Assembly: GCA_024234505.1 (NCBI GenBank)
Contig: JACKOD010000003.1
Span: forward strand, 1 to 64,000
DNA length: 64,000 nt
Source: Hahellaceae bacterium
GTDB taxonomy: Bacteria > Pseudomonadota > Gammaproteobacteria > Pseudomonadales > Oleiphilaceae
Reading direction: 5' to 3'
The notes below the pieces were generated by a model. It was not told where the DNA came from. It ran no database searches and was given only the letters and a program-made list of their open reading frames with translations. Both the position numbers and the translations under genes were made by a program. Position 1 is the stretch's first letter, and every line of letters begins with the position of its first letter. This document shows positions 22,996 through 31,155 of this stretch, piece after piece.

Positions 22996-25719
22996 TTATT
23001 TATGGCTGGCGAGAATTTTTTCCAGCTCAGGGATACAGGAACCGCAGTTGGTGCCCGCATTCAGGTGTTGGCCAATGGCCGCGACGGAGGTGAGTCCCTT
23101 TTCTTTAATGGACTGAATAATCGAGTTTTCTCCCACACCGAAGCAAGCGCAAATGGTACGACCCTTGTCCTGATGACCTTTGGGGGGCTTACCGGTGAGC
23201 AGTGCCATACGTTCGGTATCGTCCAGCGTCCCCTTACTGAAGAGTTCAGCCAGCCAGCTCCGTGCCGGTAAATCCAGTTGCGGTGATATAAAGAGACAGC
23301 TTTCAAGCTGATTCTTGATCAGGCGCGCGCCCCGGTACTTAAAGCGCTTGGTGTCGGAGTATTCGATCCACTCCGTTTGATCCTTACGGTTGTCGCACAA
23401 CAGAGCCCGAGACCACTGTGGCAGATTTTCAATCGCTGCTTCGCCGGCCAGCTCGTAACGATAGAATTTTTGACCGCGTATGATCACCACATATTCCAGT
23501 CCGGAAATATTCAAAGCGCGTTGCGACAGCAGAAATCCATACCAACTGGGTTGATACGGGCGGATACGGGACGGTGTATGTTTGCTTTCAGGCTGACCAG
23601 AAAGAGGATCTACCGCAGGGTTGACCAAGGCACCGACGCGGCCACGTGAACTGAGTTGTTCTGTCCAGTGCATGGGCACAAAAATATGTCCGCTTTTCTG
23701 GGTCGGGGTGACTTCGGCCCGGGCGATCATGCTGCCAAAATGGGTGGAAACCTCGACCAGATTGCCATCAACAATGTCGTAAATTCGTGCATCGTCTGGA
23801 TGAACCTCAACAAAGGGTTCCGCCTTATGATTATTCAATTGTGGTGCCAGGGAGGTGCGGGTCATGGTGTGCCACTGGTCGCGAATCCGGCCGGTATTGA
23901 GTACCAGTGGAAAGTGATCGTCCAGCGGGTTGCTGGCGGCACGGGGCTCGACTGCGACCATCCGGGCCTTACGGCTGGGCGTAGAGTAGAGGCCATCCGC
24001 AAATAATCTGGGCGTTTCGGTGAGTCCGGCATCCGTCGCAATCAGGGGCCATTGTACCGGGTTGAGTGTGTCGTATTCTGTCGGACTCAGGGCATCTAAT
24101 CCCTGCAGACTGAAATAGCGAACTTTACCCTGATCGTTATTTTCAAAGGTCGAGAGGCGGGCATGTTCGGCAAAAATGTCGGCGGCGGATTTATAGTTGA
24201 AATCGGCAGCGTAGCCCATTTTTTGTGCGACCTGTGTGATAATCCACCAATCGGGTTTGGCTTCCCCGGGGGGCGGTAAGAGCGCACGCTGGCGGGAAAT
24301 GCGTCGTTCCGAATTTGTCACGGTGCCATCTTTTTCTCCCCATCCGAGCGCAGGTAATACCAGCGTGGCACATTCGGTGGTATCGGTATGACGCACGCAA
24401 TCCGACACGACAACGAGCGGACATTTTTCCAGCGCCGCTTTGACTTTGTCTGCATTGGGCAGGGTATCGACCGGGCTGGTTGCCATAATCCAGATGGCTT
24501 TAATTTCGCCGCGATCCAATGCATCAAACATATCTACGGCTTTCAGGCCGGCTTGCGACGCCATGTTGGGGGCATTCCAGAAACGCTGGACCCGATCAAT
24601 GCTGTCAGGATCAAAATCCATATGCGCGGCGAGTTGATTGGCCAGTCCGCCGACTTCACGTCCGCCCATGGCATTGGGTTGACCCGTGAGCGAGAGCGGG
24701 CCCATCCCCGGCTTGCCTATCCGACCGGTCGCAAGATGCAGGTTAATAATGGCGTTACACTTATCCGTGCCGGAGCTCGATTGGTTGACGCCTTGAGAGT
24801 AGAGCGTCATCACTTTGTCTGTTTGTGAAAACAGCTGGTAAAAGCGTGATACCTGATCTTCGGTGAGATCGCAGGCCTGCGCGACCGCAGGAATATTGGG
24901 GGTGGATGCTTTCGCACTTTCCAGCGCGGCAGCAAAGCCTTCGACATGTTGCTCAAGGTAACTGAAATCGAGTTTGCCCTGATTCGCCAGATTTACCAGC
25001 AGCCCGTTAAACAAATAGCTATCGGAGCCCGAAGCCAGCGGTAAATGGAGGTCGGCAATTGCGCAGGTGTCGGTTTGACGGGGGTCGATCACCACAATCT
25101 TCATTTTTGGATTGTTGGCTTTCGCTTTTTTTATCCGTTGAAAAATGATTGGATGACACCAGGCCGTATTGGAGCCGACCAGCACGATTAAATCCGCATG
25201 ATTGAAATCGTCGTAACAACCAGGAACCAGATCTTCACCAAAGGCACGTTTGTGTGCCACCGTAGGCGAGGCCATGCAAAGGCGGGAGTTGGTATCAATA
25301 TTGGCGCTGCCCAAAAAGCCTTTGATCAGCTTGTTGGCAACATAATAGTCTTCTGTCAGTAGTTGTCCGGAAACGTAAAAGGCGATAGCTCCGGGGCCAT
25401 GATCCCGCAATGCCGATTGGAAGCCTTGTGCAATGGTTTCAATGGCACTGTCCCAGCTGGTTTGTTGCCAGTGACCTTCGTTATCTCGTTGTTCGGGAAA
25501 TAGCATACGCTCACTCAGGCCCAGCGTGTCCGCAAGCGCGGTTCCCTTCGAGCAGAGTCGGCCATGGTTTGCAGCATGGCTTTGATCGCCGCGTACCAAT
25601 ATGGTGCGTGATGCCTCGTCAACAACGGTGGCTTCGATGCCGCAACCTACACCGCAATAGGCGCAGGTGGTTTTGATCACTTTGTTCTCACAGGTCTGAA
25701 TACCGCTGGGTGTGCTCAT
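22996..25719 (-). CDS. nasA: Assimilatory nitrate reductase catalytic subunit (molybdopterin, NasA/NasC type)
   Basis: The 907-aa cytoplasmic enzyme reduces nitrate to nitrite. The N-terminal [4Fe-4S] motif CAYCGVGC (C19, C22, C26) with downstream GRLCSKG binds the cluster of the MopB family; molybdopterin-binding blocks follow (RLCMASPTVAHKRAFGED, TGRIGKPGMGPLSLTGQPNAMGGREVGGLA, VLNTGRIRDQWHTMTRT). The last about 55 residues form a BFD-like [2Fe-2S] domain (CACFGVGENSI... TNCGSCIPELEKIL), seen in Klebsiella-type NasA. ATG 25719 is preferred to GTG 25728. It follows nirD on the same strand after a 406-bp gap, and supplies nitrite to NirBD. The symbol nasA is used elsewhere for a transporter. 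Confidence 0.95.
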   Translation of the reverse strand: MSTPSGIQTCENKVIKTTCAYCGVGCGIEATVVDEASRTILVRGDQSHAANHGRLCSKGTALADTLGLSERMLFPEQRDNEGHWQQTSWDSAIETIAQGFQSALRDHGPGAIAFYVSGQLLTEDYYVANKLIKGFLGSANIDTNSRLCMASPTVAHKRAFGEDLVPGCYDDFNHADLIVLVGSNTAWCHPIIFQRIKKAKANNPKMKIVVIDPRQTDTCAIADLHLPLASGSDSYLFNGLLVNLANQGKLDFSYLEQHVEGFAAALESAKASTPNIPAVAQACDLTEDQVSRFYQLFSQTDKVMTLYSQGVNQSSSGTDKCNAIINLHLATGRIGKPGMGPLSLTGQPNAMGGREVGGLANQLAAHMDFDPDSIDRVQRFWNAPNMASQAGLKAVDMFDALDRGEIKAIWIMATSPVDTLPNADKVKAALEKCPLVVVSDCVRHTDTTECATLVLPALGWGEKDGTVTNSERRISRQRALLPPPGEAKPDWWIITQVAQKMGYAADFNYKSAADIFAEHARLSTFENNDQGKVRYFSLQGLDALSPTEYDTLNPVQWPLIATDAGLTETPRLFADGLYSTPSRKARMVAVEPRAASNPLDDHFPLVLNTGRIRDQWHTMTRTSLAPQLNNHKAEPFVEVHPDDARIYDIVDGNLVEVSTHFGSMIARAEVTPTQKSGHIFVPMHWTEQLSSRGRVGALVNPAVDPLSGQPESKHTPSRIRPYQPSWYGFLLSQRALNISGLEYVVIIRGQKFYRYELAGEAAIENLPQWSRALLCDNRKDQTEWIEYSDTKRFKYRGARLIKNQLESCLFISPQLDLPARSWLAELFSKGTLDDTERMALLTGKPPKGHQDKGRTICACFGVGENSIIQSIKEKGLTSVAAIGQHLNAGTNCGSCIPELEKILASHK

Positions 25720-26125
25720 GGCTTTCACTCAATATTTTCAGTAAGTCGGGAGTTTGAAGGTGCTTGGGTTTAAAGACTCGCGTATTCGCCTGAGTGGTCG
25801 GAAGTGTGTCTTTAAACCCAAAATCCCCGTTGTCTCTCGTTTATAACTTTATCACGATGTGTCGGGTCGCCTGATAAATTTATTGAGCGCAATGATCAGT
25901 TCGGGGCGACTACCCCCTTCACTCCAACGTGACAGTGACAATCATCCTCAGCCTCTGTGCAAAACCTGTGCTGGAAATTATAACCTTTACAGGTTAAGAG
26001 AGGGGTTCACCCCCATGTGGGAGCATTAGGGGTGAACCAGGAGAGGACCGGGTCCTCGGCGGGAAAGCGTTGTTACTGTACCGGGCTTGCGTTATTTAAT
26101 GTTCGTGTCATCAGACACGATAGAA
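25720..26125 (-). promoter_or_regulatory. 406-bp nirD–nasA intergenic region with two inverted repeats
   Basis: No gene is visible. Read on the minus strand it carries, in order from nirD: a 15-bp palindrome GAGGACC-G-GGTCCTC (26043-26057), a 10-bp inverted repeat GGTTCACCCC/GGGGTGAACC (26004-26038), a weak -24/-12-like element (25958-25973, with TTGCA but one G missing at -24), and a 14-bp perfect inverted repeat TTGGGTTTAAAGAC/GTCTTTAAACCCAA with a 30-nt loop (25764-25821) about 45 nt before the nitrate reductase start. This suggests a separate or modulated transcript for nasA; the details are inference. Confidence 0.5.
25764..25821 (-). repeat. 14-bp inverted repeat in the nitrate reductase leader
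   Basis: The arms 25764-25777 and 25808-25821 are exactly complementary with a 30-nt loop. In RNA this gives a stable stem ending about 45 nt upstream of the start codon. There is no T run after it, so a simple terminator is unlikely; an RNA-level control element or mRNA-stabilising stem is possible. Confidence 0.6.
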
Positions 26126-26440
26126 TCAGTCCTCCAGGTCGAGGAAGATGGTTTCGCCTTCCAGTACCGCAGCAAAGGTTTTGGTACAGCCGGTGTCGTA
26201 GCCTTTGGCCTCGCCATCATCCAAACCTATTACCCAGTTGTGTAAAGGGCAAGTGACTGATTTTCCGTGTACGATGCCCTGGGATAGTGCGCCACCTTTG
26301 TGCGGGCAGTGATCATGCAGTGCGAATACTTCATCATCGGCGGTACGAAAAACCGCAATATCACCTTGATTGGTTTTTACTACGCGTGAACTCAGGCGAG
26401 CGATGTCGTTCAGTTTTCCTACTTCAATACGAGTGGCCAT
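26126..26440 (-). CDS. nirD: Nitrite reductase small subunit NirD, Rieske-type
   Basis: The 104-aa partner of NirB. It starts at ATG 26440 (a TTG at 26455 extends the frame by five residues). A complete Rieske [2Fe-2S] ligand set is visible: HDHCPHKGG (C-x-H) and VTCPLHNW (C-x2-H). Enteric NirD proteins have lost these residues, so this one is of the cluster-binding kind. With NirB it forms the cytoplasmic NAD(P)H-dependent enzyme that reduces nitrite to ammonium. It lies 129 bp downstream of nirB and is presumably cotranscribed. Confidence 0.95.
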   Translation of the reverse strand: MATRIEVGKLNDIARLSSRVVKTNQGDIAVFRTADDEVFALHDHCPHKGGALSQGIVHGKSVTCPLHNWVIGLDDGEAKGYDTGCTKTFAAVLEGETIFLDLED

Positions 26441-26569
26441 GCGTCTGTCTCTCAAAATCTGTCTATAGCGAATATGAATTCAGCCGGCGAGCCGCGCCCC
26501 CTTCTTACGAGGGAGGCGGCTGGTGTCGCGATACGGCTTTAGTAAGGGCTAACTCAATGTTCCCGGTGC

Positions 26570-29020
26570 CTAGTTCACTTCGGCCAAGGGGATGAACATT
26601 CCCTTGTCGACGCCTTTACTGGCGCGCTCGGCCCATGGATCGTCCTGAGAATACTTTTGTGACTCCAGGAAACGGGCATAGAATGCTTTGCGCTTGGCTT
26701 CATCGTCAATCAGCTCGGCTTTGATATAACTGAGTCCCACGCGCTCCAGCCAGTGGGCGGTACGCTCGTTGTGGTGGCCCTGTTCGCGGTACATTTGCAT
26801 GTACGCACCGGTATATTCCATCACTTCTTCTTCGGTTTCTACCTTGGTAAAGAAGTCGGACACCCGTACTTTGATCCCGCCGTTACCGCCAACATACAGC
26901 TCCCAGCCCGAATCTACGGCGACCACACCCAGGTCTTTGATGGTTGCTTCTGCACAGTTACGTGGGCAGCCGGAAACCGCAATTTTTACTTTGGCGGGTG
27001 TCCATGAGCCCCAGGTCATTTTCTCTATTTTGATACCCATGCCGGTAGAATCCTGCGTACCAAAGCGACAGAACTCAGAGCCCACACAGGTTTTAACTGT
27101 CCGGAGCGACTTACCGTAGGCATGCCCTGACACCATGCCTGCCGCATTCAGATCGGCCCACATTGGCAACAGGTCTTCTTTCTTCACGCCCAGCAAGTCG
27201 ATACGCTGACCACCGGTACATTTCACCATGGGTACCTGATATTTATCGGCAACGTCGGCAATGGCTCTCAATTCATTGGGGGTCGTGACCCCACCGAACA
27301 TCCGTGGTACCACGGAGTAGGTGTTATCTTTCTGGATGTTGGCGTGCATCCGTTCGTTAACAAAGCGCGAGGTTTGATCGTCTTTGTATTCTCCGGGCCA
27401 TTCGCAAAGCAGATAGTAGTTAATGGCAGGGCGACACTTGTGGCAGCCATCCGGGTTTTTGAACTCCATAAAGCCGGAAACCGCATGGAATGATTTCAGG
27501 CCGTGATCTTTAATGGCGGCACGGACTTCATCATGACCGTGAGTGGTACAGCCGCAAACGGCCTTCTTGGCCGAACCTTCGTTGTAATCACCACCTACTG
27601 TGGCGGCAATGACTTGCTCAACCAGACCAGTACAGGAACCACAGGAGGCTGACGCTTTGGTGGCCGCACGTACTTCGTCCAGCGTGTAAAGGTTTTGGGT
27701 GGTGATCGCTTTAACAATGTCACCCTTACATACACCGTTACAGCCGCAGATTTCGGTATTGTCCGGCAGGTTGGCTGCGTTGTTTTTACCTGCGTGTCCG
27801 GAGTCGCCCACGTGTGCCTGACCAAAGAGCAGGGTGTCGCGGAAATCGGCCACGTTGGTGCCGTCTTTCATCAACTGGAAATACCATGAGCCATCTACGG
27901 TGTCGCCATACATGACCGAACCGATGATCTTGTCTTCTTTGATCACCACCTTTTTGTAGACGCCACGCTTCGGATCCTGGAATACGATTTCGTCGGTACT
28001 GTCATCGCCCATGAATTCACCGGCAGAAAACAGATCAATACCGGTCACTTTCAGCTTGGTTGAGGTCGCTGCTGTTTTGTAGATGCCGATGCCGTATTTT
28101 GCCAGATGGTTGGCTGCCACTTTAGCCTGATCCCAGATAGGCGCGACCAGACCAAACAACTCGCCACGGTGCTGGATACATTCACCAACTGCATAGATTT
28201 TAGGGTCGAACGTTTGCAGAGTATCGTTGACCACGATGCCGCGTTCGCAATGCAAACCCACTTTTTGTGCCAATTCTGTATTAGGGCGAATACCCACGGC
28301 CATGATTACAATGTCAGCCGCCAATTCAGAGCCGTCGGCAAAATGAATAGAAGTGACGTGGCCATCCGCATCAGACTTCAGCTCGGTGGTGTTGGCGTTC
28401 ATCTTGAAGCTGATGCCGCGTTCTTCCAGTGATTTCTGCAGTAAGCGGGCAGAAGGCGCATCCAGCTGACGGTTCATCAGAACTTCAAGGTTGTGCACTA
28501 CGGTGACATTCATGCCTTGCTTGAGCAGACCGTTGGCCGCTTCAAGGCCCAGCAAGCCACCACCGATGACGATGGCGTTTTTCTTCTTGGCTGCCACATC
28601 CAGCATGTACTCAACGTCAGAGATATCGCGGAAGGCGATAACACCTTTCAAATCCTTACCGGGAACAGGGATGATAAACGGGTTGGAACCTGTAGCCAGC
28701 AACAGTCTGTCATAAGCGGCGGTTGTACCATCTTCTGCATGAACGATCTGCTTTTTACGGTCGATGGAGACAACCTTTTTAGCTTTGCCTGCGTGAAGAG
28801 TGATGTTGTTGGCTTCGTACCAGGCAAGATCATTGATCATGATTTCCGGTACGCTTTTTTCGCCAGTTAATACCGGAGATAGCATGATGCGGTTGTAGTT
28901 ACCGTATGGCTCGTTACCAAAAACGGTGATTTCATACTTTTCAGGAGCAATTTTCAGGAGCTCCTCGACGGTACGCATGCCAGCCATGCCATTACCGATC
29001 ACCACCAGTTTCTCTTTCAT
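26570..29020 (-). CDS. nirB: Nitrite reductase [NAD(P)H] large subunit NirB
   Basis: The 816-aa siroheme enzyme carries out six-electron reduction of nitrite to ammonium. It begins with a FAD domain (VVIGNGMAGMRTVEELL; second nucleotide motif AIVIGGGLLGLEAANGL), continues with BFD-like [2Fe-2S] domains (CGCNGVCKGDIVKAI... ASCGSC and CGCTTHGHDEV), then the sulfite/nitrite reductase half with the siroheme/[4Fe-4S] ligands CVGSEFC and CPRNC. ATG 29020 has GGAGAG upstream. It is the first gene of a nirB–nirD–nasA set and is preceded by a -24/-12 promoter. Confidence 0.97.
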   Translation of the reverse strand: MKEKLVVIGNGMAGMRTVEELLKIAPEKYEITVFGNEPYGNYNRIMLSPVLTGEKSVPEIMINDLAWYEANNITLHAGKAKKVVSIDRKKQIVHAEDGTTAAYDRLLLATGSNPFIIPVPGKDLKGVIAFRDISDVEYMLDVAAKKKNAIVIGGGLLGLEAANGLLKQGMNVTVVHNLEVLMNRQLDAPSARLLQKSLEERGISFKMNANTTELKSDADGHVTSIHFADGSELAADIVIMAVGIRPNTELAQKVGLHCERGIVVNDTLQTFDPKIYAVGECIQHRGELFGLVAPIWDQAKVAANHLAKYGIGIYKTAATSTKLKVTGIDLFSAGEFMGDDSTDEIVFQDPKRGVYKKVVIKEDKIIGSVMYGDTVDGSWYFQLMKDGTNVADFRDTLLFGQAHVGDSGHAGKNNAANLPDNTEICGCNGVCKGDIVKAITTQNLYTLDEVRAATKASASCGSCTGLVEQVIAATVGGDYNEGSAKKAVCGCTTHGHDEVRAAIKDHGLKSFHAVSGFMEFKNPDGCHKCRPAINYYLLCEWPGEYKDDQTSRFVNERMHANIQKDNTYSVVPRMFGGVTTPNELRAIADVADKYQVPMVKCTGGQRIDLLGVKKEDLLPMWADLNAAGMVSGHAYGKSLRTVKTCVGSEFCRFGTQDSTGMGIKIEKMTWGSWTPAKVKIAVSGCPRNCAEATIKDLGVVAVDSGWELYVGGNGGIKVRVSDFFTKVETEEEVMEYTGAYMQMYREQGHHNERTAHWLERVGLSYIKAELIDDEAKRKAFYARFLESQKYSQDDPWAERASKGVDKGMFIPLAEVN

Positions 29021-29093
29021 CTGTCTCTCCACTCTCAGGAAAACTTAAAATATAAAGAACTAAAATTCTTATAAAGTGCGTTGATATCACCAA

Positions 29094-29109
29094 AGCACAA
29101 GCCGTGCCA
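29094..29109 (-). promoter_or_regulatory. Sigma-54 promoter of nirB
   Basis: On the minus strand TGGCACGGCTTGTGCT matches TGGCACG-N4-TTGCW with one mismatch; GG and GC are exactly 10 nt apart. Transcription should begin about 29083, some 60 nt before the nirB start. Confidence 0.8.
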
Positions 29110-29217
29110 TATTTGTGTGCGCCAAATAAAACATAATAAATACAATGATATACGTTAGGTTGAAGGTGATTTTGAGATAACTTGGGTCAGATTGTGGTGA
29201 GCGATTGTGACGCTGAG

Positions 29218-29233
29218 TGCACCTTTGTGGTGC
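29218..29233. promoter_or_regulatory. NtrC-type enhancer site between nirB and transporter 1
   Basis: TGCACC-TTTG-TGGTGC is a perfect match to the NtrC dyad TGCACC-N4-TGGTGC. It is about 110 bp from the nirB -24/-12 element and 145 bp from that of the transporter, suitable for activating both. Additional half-sites (TGGTGCA at 29269-29275 and TGCACC at 29292-29297) flank it. The rest of the 413-bp divergent region (29021-29433) holds no other gene. Confidence 0.75.
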
Positions 29234-29378
29234 GGCCGTATTGTTTGGAAAATAGACCACCGCTAAGGTGGTGCAGGCCATATTTACGTCATGCACCAAT
29301 AAGGCGATATCTAAACTAATAAACTATGCGTACTTGAAGTAATCAATAGTGAGTATTTATCTATCAGTCTGATTTTAT

Positions 29379-29394
29379 TGGCATTGCTGTTGCA
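29379..29394 (+). promoter_or_regulatory. Sigma-54 promoter of nitrate transporter 1
   Basis: TGGCATTGCTGTTGCA matches the -24/-12 consensus, with GG and GC 10 nt apart and a perfect TTGCA. The predicted start is near 29405, about 30 nt before the ATG at 29434. Confidence 0.8.
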
Positions 29395-29433
29395 CTGGAA
29401 CGGTGACATACATTAATGGTGCAGGAGCAAAAC

Positions 29434-30909
29434 ATGTCTGCTGATAAGTTCAACATCTTCCGCTTGGCGGATAAAAAAATAGTCATGCTGCATATGTCGT
29501 GGGTGGCTTTTTTTATCACCTTCTTTATGTGGTTTAGTCACTCGTCTCTTTTACCGCTGATTCAGAAAACTTTTGGATTGAGTCCGGCTGAAACCAAGGC
29601 GCTGCTGTTTCTTAATGTGGCGCTGACCATTCCCTCTCGAACGCTTGTCGGTGCTTTGGTGGATAAGTTTGGCCCACGTCTGATGTTCAGTGTGCTGTTG
29701 GTTATTTCGGGCGGTCTCTGTATTGGTTTTGCTTTGGCGCAAAGCTACGAACAACTGGCGGCATTCCGGTTCTTGTTGGGATTTGCCGGTGCCGGATTTG
29801 TTATCGGTATTCGTTTGATTACCGAATGGTTTCCGGCAAAGCAAGCGGGAACCGCACAAGGTATTTACGGCGGATGGGGTAACTTTGGTGCGGCGGCGGC
29901 CGGTTTTCTGCTGCCTGCGCTGGCGGGCTGGTTTGGTGGCGATGAAGGGTGGCGCGGTGCAGCCGGCTCTGCAGGGATTGTGGCCATTCTGTATGCCTTT
30001 ATATTTTACAAAGTAGCGCGCAACACACCGAAGGGTTCCACCTACTTCAAACCAAAGAAACTGGGGCCAATGGAAGTAACCAGCAAGTTTGACCTGGTGC
30101 TCTATATCATTATGTGTGCGCCCATGTTTGTTGCAATGGGGGTTATCGCCTGGAGACTCTCTCCTGCAGGTGTATCACTTTTGTCCGATTCTGTGACCTG
30201 GGCGATCTGGGGCGCGCTGGTGATCTGGTTTATCTATCAGGTAGTACAGATCTACCGTGTTAATGCCGAAACTCTGAAAACCGAGGTACCCGAGCTGCAT
30301 CGGTACAAATTCAAGCAGGTCGCGCTTCTTAACTTGTCGTATATGGTGACCTTCGGTTCTGAAGTGGCCGTTGTTTCCATGTTGCCCTTGTTTTTTATCA
30401 ATACCTTCGGCGTATCCATTGCCGCCGCAGGTGCCATGGCCTCCAGTTTCATGGTCATGAATCTGGTGGCTCGTCCCGGCGGTGGCTACATCAGCGACAA
30501 AGTGGGTCGTAAAGTCGCACTGTTGATTACGGTAATCGGTTCGGGTCTGGGCTACTGGGGGATGAGTCACTTTGATAGTAGCTGGAGTATTCCTGCGACT
30601 ATGGCGGTCGTCATTTTCTGCTCGTTCTTTGTGCAGGCGGGGGCAGGGGCTACGTTTGGTGTGGTTCCCACGATCAAACGTCGTCTGACCGGACAAATAG
30701 CCGGATTGACCGGAGCTTACGGGAATATAGGTGCAGCGTCCTATCTGTTGGTGTATTCACTGACCGATGCAACCACATTCTTCACCGTAATCGGTCTGAC
30801 CTGCGCGGTGGTTGCCGTGTTGCTAATGATTTTTATGGAAGAACCCAAGGGCCAGATTGCCGAATTGATGCCGGATGGATCAGTGCAGCTGATTGATGTC
30901 GGACGCTAG
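29434..30909 (+). CDS. NarK family nitrate/nitrite MFS transporter, copy 1
   Basis: A 491-aa inner-membrane protein with about 12 hydrophobic helices. ATG 29434 is preferred to 29416 since AGGAG (29423-29427) lies 6 nt before it. Nitrate/nitrite porter signatures are present: RFLLGFAGAGFVIGIRLITEWFP with GIYGGWGNFGAAAAGF, and in the second half RPGGGYISDKVGRK and LTGQIAGLTGAYGNIGAASYL, the Gly-rich helices of NarK/NasA transporters. It imports nitrate for the adjacent assimilatory enzymes. Expression from a sigma-54 promoter with an NtrC site implies induction under nitrogen limitation. It is about two-thirds identical by eye to copy 2 at 32692. Confidence 0.95.
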   Translation: MSADKFNIFRLADKKIVMLHMSWVAFFITFFMWFSHSSLLPLIQKTFGLSPAETKALLFLNVALTIPSRTLVGALVDKFGPRLMFSVLLVISGGLCIGFALAQSYEQLAAFRFLLGFAGAGFVIGIRLITEWFPAKQAGTAQGIYGGWGNFGAAAAGFLLPALAGWFGGDEGWRGAAGSAGIVAILYAFIFYKVARNTPKGSTYFKPKKLGPMEVTSKFDLVLYIIMCAPMFVAMGVIAWRLSPAGVSLLSDSVTWAIWGALVIWFIYQVVQIYRVNAETLKTEVPELHRYKFKQVALLNLSYMVTFGSEVAVVSMLPLFFINTFGVSIAAAGAMASSFMVMNLVARPGGGYISDKVGRKVALLITVIGSGLGYWGMSHFDSSWSIPATMAVVIFCSFFVQAGAGATFGVVPTIKRRLTGQIAGLTGAYGNIGAASYLLVYSLTDATTFFTVIGLTCAVVAVLLMIFMEEPKGQIAELMPDGSVQLIDVGR

Positions 30910-30950
30910 GCTTTAAAGTTCCGTACAACCCGCTCGACGGGTAACCCCTT

Positions 30951-30977
30951 AGGCGGGCCGAAAGGTCCGCCTTTTTT
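30951..30977 (+). terminator. Rho-independent terminator of transporter 1
   Basis: GGCGGGCC and GGTCCGCC pair with one G-T wobble around a GAAA loop, followed by six T. It lies 42 bp after the transporter stop codon. Confidence 0.9.
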
Positions 30978-31065
30978 GTTTCTGCTGTGGCCTTCATGAG
31001 CGGGCAGCAATGCCACGCTATCGTCTGGCGACCTGAAAGAAACCGAGGCTTGCCCCCATCACCCT

Positions 31066-31146
31066 GTAGCGAAGGGCGTCCTCGCCCCGATAGTCGAGCC
31101 ACACTATCTGCAAAAGCCGCAAGCGCCCGAAGACTGGCGGCCAATC
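31066..31146. repeat. REPIN-like inverted REP doublet, copy 1
   Basis: The left unit has the GTAG head (31066) and a hairpin GGGCG-TCCT-CGCCC (31074-31087). About 35 bp later the inverted partner GCGCCCGAAGACTGGCGGCC (31122-31141) resembles the complement of the unit seen at 49.2 and 61.0 kb. Head-out paired REPs with a TCCT loop are typical of REPIN elements mobilised by RAYT transposases. Confidence 0.65.
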
Positions 31147-31155
31147 GTGAGTCGC

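Noticed and set aside
26004..26038. NtrC site in the nirD–nasA gap
   Set aside because: The inverted repeat GGTTCACCCC/GGGGTGAACC has a 15-nt spacer and lacks the TGCACC-N4-TGGTGC spacing, so it was kept only as a structural repeat.
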